Part shown: positions 1-3,822 of the stretch, one piece after another | Layout of the letters: each line of letters opens with the position of its first letter | Numbering within the stretch: position 1 is the first letter of the stretch | From: Verrucomicrobiota bacterium | Lineage (GTDB): Bacteria; Verrucomicrobiota; Verrucomicrobiia; Limisphaerales; UBA1412 | NCBI GenBank assembly: GCA_017557085.1 | Contig: JAFZAR010000123.1 | Location: forward strand, 1-5,407 | Length of the DNA stretch: 5,407 nt | Direction of reading: 5' to 3' | The notes under the pieces: model-generated | Seen by the model: only the letters and a program-made list of their open reading frames with translations | Told to the model about the DNA's origin: nothing | Databases searched by the model: none | Position numbers and translations under genes: made by a program

Positions 1-180
1 ATGGCGTTCATCGTGTTCCTTGACCCAGTTGGGCTTGATGACGACATGATCGCCCTTGTGGATAAAGTGTTCGGGCAGACGGAGGATCTGCAAAGCCCGG
101 CTGACCATTTCCTGAATATCAGCGGGATGACTGTAATCGGTACAGCCTTGACAAAGAGCGACATGGGAAGGAGTTGACAT
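1..180 (-). CDS. DUF362 domain-containing protein, N-terminal part (runs off left edge)
   Basis: Sixty codons are visible on the minus strand from an ATG at 180, and the frame is still open at the window edge. The peptide starts MSTPSHVALCQGCTDYSHPA, followed by a helix (DIQEMVSRALQILRLPEHF) and then KGDHVVIKPNWVKEH. The pattern of a 'VAL..G..DY' strand, an amphipathic helix, and 'kGd.VviKPN' is the characteristic start of DUF362 proteins. Some members of that family carry ferredoxin-type iron-sulfur clusters downstream, but most have no assigned reaction, so no function is assigned here. The start codon lies 2 bp after the acpS stop, with no clear Shine-Dalgarno sequence. That suggests translation coupled to acpS as the last visible gene of the operon. 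The family call rests on the N-terminal motif alone, because the rest of the protein is outside the window. Confidence 0.75.
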   Translation of the reverse strand, partial: MSTPSHVALCQGCTDYSHPADIQEMVSRALQILRLPEHFIHKGDHVVIKPNWVKEHDERH

Positions 181-182
181 AC

Positions 183-563
183 TTATCGGGATTCCAGTAC
201 CACGAATGCCGTGGCATATTGTTCTGTGTGACTGAGTGATACGTGGATAGCATCCACACCGCGCTCCTGCTGGATCAGTGCGGCTTTATCAAACAGGGTG
301 ATATGTGGTTCGCCGTTTTCACCGTTGGAAATTTCTATGTTCTCACAGTTGATCTCCCCGAAGATTCCGGTTCCAAAGGCTTTGCCCAGAGCTTCTTTCG
401 CGGCAAAACGAGCAGCAATCCTTTGGATTTTGTTGGCGGAACCGCAGCAGGTTTTGATCTCATTGGGACGAAGTATTTTATTGAGAAACGTTTCTCCATT
501 TTTCTCCAGCAGGGAGCGGATGCGTTCCACCTCAACGATATCTGTTCCAATGCCGACGATCAT
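183..563 (-). CDS. acpS: Holo-[acyl-carrier-protein] synthase (AcpS)
   Basis: A 126-residue cytoplasmic protein of normal AcpS length. AcpS transfers 4'-phosphopantetheine from coenzyme A to the serine of apo-ACP, activating the carrier for fatty acid synthesis. The N-terminal MIVGIGTDIVEVERIR contains the conserved Asp8. The ARFAAKEALGKAFGTGI block (residues 51-67) contains Glu57, the second Mg2+ ligand of the family, and SLSHTEQYATAFVV (residues 109-122) is the conserved C-terminal motif. The frame stays open for 28 codons upstream, but the ATG at 563 is chosen because family proteins begin directly with this MIVGIGTD-type strand. It also forms an ATGA overlap with the stop of the upstream TauE-like gene. 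There is no Shine-Dalgarno sequence, so translational coupling is likely. The stop is TAA, and the DUF362 gene starts 2 bp later. Confidence 0.96.
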   Translation of the reverse strand: MIVGIGTDIVEVERIRSLLEKNGETFLNKILRPNEIKTCCGSANKIQRIAARFAAKEALGKAFGTGIFGEINCENIEISNGENGEPHITLFDKAALIQQERGVDAIHVSLSHTEQYATAFVVLESR

Positions 564-946
564 GACTGGATAAAGAGTTTGACGGCGGTGATGACCAGCA
601 GCACCGCGAAGATCTTCTTCAGGATGCTTACGTCCAGCCAGTGACAAAGCAGAGTGCCCAGTTGCGCTCCGGCGATGGAGCCCACGATGATGACAATGAC
701 CAGTCCCCAGTGAGGATAAGGAGTCTGCGAGGAAGCGGCTCGATATAAATGACCTATCACTCCTGAAAGTGCCGTGGGGATGATGATGATCAGCGACGCG
801 GTCACGGCCTGCTTGAAGTCGAATTTCAGCACAGCCGTCATCAGCGGGATCAGGATCACACCGCCGCCGATGCCCAGCAGACCGCTGGTCGTTCCGGCGG
901 CCAGTCCGACCAGGATGGCCAGAAGATAGATAGTCAGTCCGGTCAT
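560..946 (-). CDS. Half-length TauE/SafE-family (DUF81) membrane protein
   Basis: A 128-residue, very hydrophobic inner-membrane protein. Residues 14-36 hold the hallmark glycine-rich motif of the TauE/SafE family (GLAAGTTSGLLGIGGG followed by ILIPL). The segment around residues 45-65, KQAVTASLIIIIPTALSG, is also typical of the family repeat. About four membrane segments are visible, near residues 4-36, 47-66, 80-100 and 107-126. TauE/SafE proteins are usually about 250 residues, built from two such repeats, and are linked to export of sulfite, sulfoacetate or other organic anions. This gene encodes one repeat only, and no partner half is in the window. It may work as a homodimer or with a distant partner. 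The substrate is unknown. The start ATG lies 9 bp after the transporter stop and has no clear Shine-Dalgarno sequence. The stop overlaps the acpS start (ATGA). Confidence 0.88.
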   Translation of the reverse strand: MTGLTIYLLAILVGLAAGTTSGLLGIGGGVILIPLMTAVLKFDFKQAVTASLIIIIPTALSGVIGHLYRAASSQTPYPHWGLVIVIIVGSIAGAQLGTLLCHWLDVSILKKIFAVLLVITAVKLFIQS

Positions 947-955
947 TTTACAAAA

Positions 956-2638
956 CTATTCGATTTCGCGCGTAACGGAACGCACCGGTTTGGAAAGGAT
1001 AAAGAGCAGCCCGGCCACGCCCATCGCGAACCAGAAGATCCTCATGAACTGGCGGGACATCAATATCCCGGAGCTTTCTTCGTTCTGGACCGGTGAATTA
1101 TGCTGGACGATTTGGTCCATCTCGCGTTCCTGATCCAGAAGGTCTTTCAGGTTTTGTTTCTCGATGACGTTGTTTTGGGCGATCTGCGCGGCATCCGTGG
1201 AGGCCAGCCGTTCTCCCTGATCTGCCGATTCAATGATCGCGACAGGTTCTTTTTCCTGCGGTTCGGCGCTGATATGACCTGCGACCAGACCCGCGATGAG
1301 GTTGCCCAGTGAGCTGGCCAGGAACCAGATACCCATCATCTGGCCAACCAGACGTTTGGGTGAGAGTTTGGACACCGTGCTGAGACCGACCGGACTCAGG
1401 CAGAGTTCGCCCAGTGTATGAACTAAATAGGTGATGATGAGCCAGGTAGGCCATACCTGGGTATCATCCGACACGAGTCGCGCGCCCGCGGCCAGGATCA
1501 GGAATCCCAAAGCCAGCATGATCAGACCCAGCGCGAACTTGATGATCAGCGGCGGGTTGCAGTGATGCTTGGCCAGCATGGGCCACATGGAAGCGACCAT
1601 CGGTGCCAGAATGATGATGAAAACCGGGTTCAGCGACTGGAACCAGCTGGCTGGGACCGGGTTGAACTGAGTCAGCCAGGCAGCGGGAATGATCCCGCCC
1701 AGAAAACTGATGTCGCGCACGGTGTAGCGTTCGGCAAAGATGTTCATGGAGGAGCCGGCCTGTTCAAAGCCGGAGAAGAACATGGCCGAAGCGATAAAGA
1801 GCAGGGCGATCACGCCCACACGCTTTTTCTCGTTCGTAGTCAGTTTAGCAAAGAAGAATGCGTTGATGAAGAACACCAAAGCCAGCCCCACGATGACGAT
1901 GGCGGCTTTCTCTGCCAGCTTGACCGGGTTCAGAGGGAGGATCCCCAGCATGCACAGTCCCACCAGGATCGCCAGCGCCGCCAGTCCGGCATAAAAGATG
2001 TTCCAGGATTTCCGTGAGGGCTTTTCATCCTGACTGCGCAGTCCGACATTGCCCAGATAATGACCCGTCAGCTTGAACTGCATCAGGCCCAGCACCATAC
2101 CTAATCCCGCAGCCGCAAAACCCAGATGCCAGTTGACCTTCTCGCCCAGGTATCCCACCAGCAGCGGTCCGATTGCCGAGCCGACATTGATGCCCATGTA
2201 GAAGATCGTAAAGCCGGAATCCTGCTTCACACCGCCGTTCGGGTAGAGCTGGCCGACCATCACGCTGATATTGGGCTTGAGCAGACCGGTGCCCAGAATG
2301 ATCAGCAGCAGTCCGAGGAAGAAAGTATGCACACAGGGAACAGCCAGAGTGAACTGTCCGGCAATGATGAGCAGTCCGCCGATAAACACCGCGTTGCGGG
2401 CACCGATCAGACGATCCGCGACCCAGCCGCCCGGCAGCGATGCCAGATAAACCGATGCCGTGTAGAGACCATAAACGGCTGCCGCGGTCTTGTCATCCAT
2501 TCCCAGACCGCCGTTTTGCACCAGCGAAGTCAGGAACAGAATGAGAATACCTCTCATGCCGTAATAACTGAAACGCTCCCACATCTCTGTGAAGAACAGA
2601 GTGCGGAGCCCTTTGGGGTGACTGTTCAGACCAAACAT
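956..2638 (-). CDS. POT/PTR2-family proton-dependent di/tripeptide transporter
   Basis: A 560-residue inner-membrane protein of the proton-coupled oligopeptide transporter family (MFS type, usually 14 helices in bacteria), importing di- and tripeptides with protons. Visible hallmarks are HPKGLRTLFFTEMWERFSYYG with the ExxER motif (Glu18, Glu21, Arg22) and GTGLLKPNISVMVGQLY with Lys121. FYMGINVGSAIGPL (from residue 146) is the second PTR2 signature, and LGELCLSPVGLS contains Glu411. All are proton- or peptide-site residues in characterised members. FQSLNPVFIIILAP is also typical. The loop before the last helix, residues about 455-528, is unusually long and charged. The frame could start 13 codons earlier at a TTG (2677). 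The ATG at 2638 is preferred because homologues begin just before HPKG, but neither start has a well-spaced Shine-Dalgarno sequence. It is probably the first gene of an operon with TauE-like, acpS and DUF362 genes. Confidence 0.96.
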   Translation of the reverse strand: MFGLNSHPKGLRTLFFTEMWERFSYYGMRGILILFLTSLVQNGGLGMDDKTAAAVYGLYTASVYLASLPGGWVADRLIGARNAVFIGGLLIIAGQFTLAVPCVHTFFLGLLLIILGTGLLKPNISVMVGQLYPNGGVKQDSGFTIFYMGINVGSAIGPLLVGYLGEKVNWHLGFAAAGLGMVLGLMQFKLTGHYLGNVGLRSQDEKPSRKSWNIFYAGLAALAILVGLCMLGILPLNPVKLAEKAAIVIVGLALVFFINAFFFAKLTTNEKKRVGVIALLFIASAMFFSGFEQAGSSMNIFAERYTVRDISFLGGIIPAAWLTQFNPVPASWFQSLNPVFIIILAPMVASMWPMLAKHHCNPPLIIKFALGLIMLALGFLILAAGARLVSDDTQVWPTWLIITYLVHTLGELCLSPVGLSTVSKLSPKRLVGQMMGIWFLASSLGNLIAGLVAGHISAEPQEKEPVAIIESADQGERLASTDAAQIAQNNVIEKQNLKDLLDQEREMDQIVQHNSPVQNEESSGILMSRQFMRIFWFAMGVAGLLFILSKPVRSVTREIE

Positions 2639-2728
2639 CCTGCGCTTGAGTATAAAGCAGAAAGAACTCTGTTTCAATCCGCTATTTTCTGAAGGGGTAA
2701 ATTATTGAGGGAAAAGGGGAAAAGACAC

Positions 2729-2767
2729 TTTACGGTGTATTATACACTGTAAACGTATAAGGTCGTC
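2729..2767 (-). promoter_or_regulatory. Candidate promoter/operator of the POT-TauE-acpS operon
   Basis: On the minus strand, 2744-2739 reads TATAAT, a perfect -10 match. A weak -35 (ACGACC, 2766-2761, three matches to TTGACA) lies 16 bp upstream. The -10 lies inside a near-perfect 25-bp inverted repeat at 2729-2753. Its plus-strand arms, TTTACGGTGTAT and ATACACTGTAAA, surround a single central T and have one mismatched pair. Transcription would begin near 2731, about 90 bases before the transporter ATG. The palindrome looks like a binding site for a dimeric repressor that would cover the -10. It also overlaps the end of the small upstream gene, whose TAA stop lies inside the TATAAT. The inverted repeat is seen directly. 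Its regulatory role is inferred. Confidence 0.5.
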
Positions 2768-2982
2768 TCACTTGTGGAGATATGATATTCGGTCGAGATC
2801 CGTTCGATGATCTGCGCATCCGTCATCCCCAGCTGACGATACGCCATCGTCAAAAGCCGGATCCCCGTCATTCGTTCTTCCAGACGGCCTTCCAGAATGC
2901 CGTCCTGACGAGCTTCTTTGAGAAGTTCATCCAGAGAAGGACTGTTGCCGTTTGGGTTCTTTTGATCGCTTTGGTCGTTCAT
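2740..2982 (-). CDS. Small protein resembling the C-terminal tail of Rpn/PD-(D/E)XK transposase-like nucleases
   Basis: An 80-residue, highly charged protein. A polar N-terminus rich in Asn, Ser and Gln (residues 1-16) leads into SLDELLKEARQDGILEGRLE and a predicted helix. A segment LGMTDAQIIERISTEYHIS follows near residues 51-69. The 'G..EGR.EE' stretch followed by a short helix-turn-helix-like 'lGm..e.I.e.t..s' segment is the usual C-terminal end of Rpn-family recombination-promoting nucleases ('PD-(D/E)XK nuclease family transposase'). The catalytic N-terminal domain is absent: the frame upstream is open back to a stop near 3113-3115 but has no ATG, GTG or TTG and no nuclease sequence. It may be a standalone small protein or the remnant of a larger gene. 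The ATG at 2982 has no properly spaced Shine-Dalgarno sequence. An intrinsic terminator separates it from the gene upstream. Confidence 0.6.
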   Translation of the reverse strand: MNDQSDQKNPNGNSPSLDELLKEARQDGILEGRLEERMTGIRLLTMAYRQLGMTDAQIIERISTEYHISTSETTLYVYSV

Positions 2983-3027
2983 CGCAACACACAGAAAACC
3001 TACCAGAGAACCCGGCTCGGCGCAAGA

Positions 3028-3066
3028 ATGGAAAAAGAAAGGAGAGCAACGGGAATGCTCTCCTTT
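3028..3066 (-). terminator. Intrinsic terminator downstream of the Pro/His-rich gene
   Basis: An 11-bp perfect inverted repeat, AAAGGAGAGCA at 3038-3048 and TGCTCTCCTTT at 3056-3066, encloses a 7-base loop. On the minus strand the second arm is followed by CTTTTTCC, so the RNA has a stable hairpin leading into a U-rich run. It sits about 50 bases past the stop at 3116, so it would end transcription of the Pro/His-rich gene before the small gene at 2982. The plus-strand direction has no U-run after the hairpin. Confidence 0.85.
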
Positions 3067-3115
3067 GGCGTTACCTCCTTGGAAAGGGGGGTGTCGGTTT
3101 ATCGGTTGATGTCAA

Positions 3116-3574
3116 CTACCAGTTCAGGTCGATCACGATGGGGCCGAGTCTCACCAGGACCCAATTCCCGCCGTTCAGTTCCCACTGATACCCGATCGGA
3201 GCGGGTGCTGCCGGCGGAGGGGGCGGCGGAGGCGGTACCGGTGCCGGAGCGAAGATGGGAGCCGGAGCAGGCATCACTCTGGGCGGCATGGGTGCCGGAC
3301 GCGGAGCCACATGGTGGTGGGGTGCCGGCATCGGAGCCGGGGCCGGATTGTGATGGAATCCGGGCTGAGGTCCGCGAGGGCCATTGTGTCCCGGTCCCTG
3401 AGGTCCATGTCCGGGGCCTCTGTTTTCGGGTTGTGCTGCCATCGCTTGAGGAGCGGGTTTGGCGGCTTTATCGTTTCTGGCGTTTTTGGCTTCGGCCATT
3501 GCCGGGGCGATTGCGAATGCGGCCACCAGCAGAGCTGCCAGGATCATGTTCTTGTTAAATAAATTTTTCTTCAT
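3116..3574 (-). CDS. Small secreted proline/histidine-rich protein of unknown function
   Basis: A 152-residue protein that I do not recognise as a named family. It starts with a clear Sec signal peptide, MKKNLFNKNMILAALLVAAF followed by AIAPAMAEA, with likely cleavage after residue 27 or 29, so it is exported. The mature part is low complexity. A Lys/Ala region comes first, then a Gly/Pro/His stretch (PGHGPQGPGHNGPRGP and HH and HHH clusters), then Pro/Ala repeats with Met and Arg, and a run of eight prolines. It ends with a compact segment, GYQWELNGGNWVLVRLGPIV followed by IDLNW, that looks like a small conserved beta-rich motif. Histidine clusters could bind metal and the Pro/Ala stretch could span cell wall or periplasm, but both are inferences. 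The frame extends 39 codons upstream. The ATG at 3574 is chosen because it begins the signal peptide and has AAAGG about 8 bases upstream. Its own terminator follows, suggesting a single-gene transcript. Confidence 0.88.
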   Translation of the reverse strand: MKKNLFNKNMILAALLVAAFAIAPAMAEAKNARNDKAAKPAPQAMAAQPENRGPGHGPQGPGHNGPRGPQPGFHHNPAPAPMPAPHHHVAPRPAPMPPRVMPAPAPIFAPAPVPPPPPPPPAAPAPIGYQWELNGGNWVLVRLGPIVIDLNW

Positions 3575-3608
3575 CTTATTACCTTTCTCTTTACAGGGTT
3601 TAAACTTT

Positions 3609-3653
3609 CGGGTGAGTTGGAGCTTTTCGACCGATCGAAGGCACCCTCGCCCG
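3609..3653 (-). promoter_or_regulatory. Potential stem-loop in the 5' leader of the Pro/His-rich gene
   Basis: Two nested inverted repeats lie 35-79 bases upstream of the ATG at 3574. The outer arms are 3609-3616 (CGGGTGAG) and 3646-3653 (CTCGCCCG), 8 pairs with one wobble/mismatch. The inner arms are 3626-3630 (TTCGA) and 3635-3639 (TCGAA), with a 4-base loop. Folded in minus-strand RNA, this would form a hairpin near the 5' end of the transcript. It leaves the Shine-Dalgarno sequence free, so a role in mRNA stability is more likely than direct start-site masking. I see no match to a known riboswitch. Confidence 0.4.
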
Positions 3654-3661
3654 CACACCTT

Positions 3662-3691
3662 GTTAGACGCCGGGGAGGGTATTTTATTCAA
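3662..3691 (-). promoter_or_regulatory. Weak candidate promoter for the Pro/His-rich gene
   Basis: On the minus strand, TTGAAT (3691-3686) and TCTAAC (3667-3662) are separated by 18 bp. Each matches four of six bases of the sigma-70-type consensus. Transcription would begin near 3655, just before the leader stem-loop and about 80 bases before the start codon. An 8-bp palindrome, TACCGGTA, lies just upstream at 3694-3701. The organism's own promoter consensus is unknown. Confidence 0.3.
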
Positions 3692-3773
3692 CGTACCGGT
3701 AGGTAATTTATTTATTTTTTAAATAACTTTTTTATGATGAGTTGGATATGAAATAAAAATTTTTTAATTTTTT

Positions 3774-3802
3774 TTGATTATTTTGCTTTTTTACGGTATC
3801 TG
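3774..3802 (+). promoter_or_regulatory. Weak candidate promoter for the DPP-IV-like gene
   Basis: TTGATT (3774-3779) and TATCTG (3797-3802) are separated by 17 bp. They match four and three of six consensus bases. The pair follows a T-rich tract that could act as an UP-like element. If used, transcription would begin near 3809 and leave only a very short leader before the GTG at 3823. Other A/T-rich hexamers nearby could serve equally well, so this is a low-confidence call. Confidence 0.22.
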
Positions 3803-3822
3803 TTCGGGATAAAATCTCTCTT

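Larger units (their letters stand above)
3575..3822. other. Divergent intergenic region with AT-rich tract
   Basis: This 248-bp gap separates the minus-strand Pro/His-rich gene from the plus-strand DPP-IV-like gene and must carry the promoters of both. The left half (3600-3700) is GC-balanced and holds the leader stem-loop and the TACCGGTA palindrome. The right half, roughly 3703-3795, is almost entirely A and T with long T runs, which would be bent or easily melted. I see no small gene with a credible start in it. Confidence 0.7.

Noticed and set aside
564..647. 28-residue N-terminal extension of AcpS
   Set aside because: The extension lies inside the TauE-like gene, does not resemble AcpS, and the ATG in the ATGA overlap gives the standard family N-terminus.
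2126..2692. 188-codon plus-strand open frame
   Set aside because: It is antisense to the N-terminal half of the POT transporter, and its Gln/Glu/His-rich composition is typical of the reverse of a membrane-protein gene.
2729..2753. Palindrome as a transcription terminator for the small gene
   Set aside because: The stem is AT-rich with an internal mismatch in minus-strand RNA, and the following UCUUUUCCCC is a poor U-run. The central TATAAT fits a promoter/operator better, although a minor terminating effect cannot be excluded.
3183..3260. GC-rich repeats as a possible tandem DNA repeat or mobile element
   Set aside because: They are explained by codons for proline and alanine in the Pro-rich protein. 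No precise repeat unit or flanking duplication is visible.
2782..3558. 258-codon plus-strand open frame across two minus-strand genes
   Set aside because: It runs through a terminator and antisense to the signal-peptide-bearing Pro-rich gene. It is Arg/Pro/Glu-rich with no domain and no credible ribosome-binding site.
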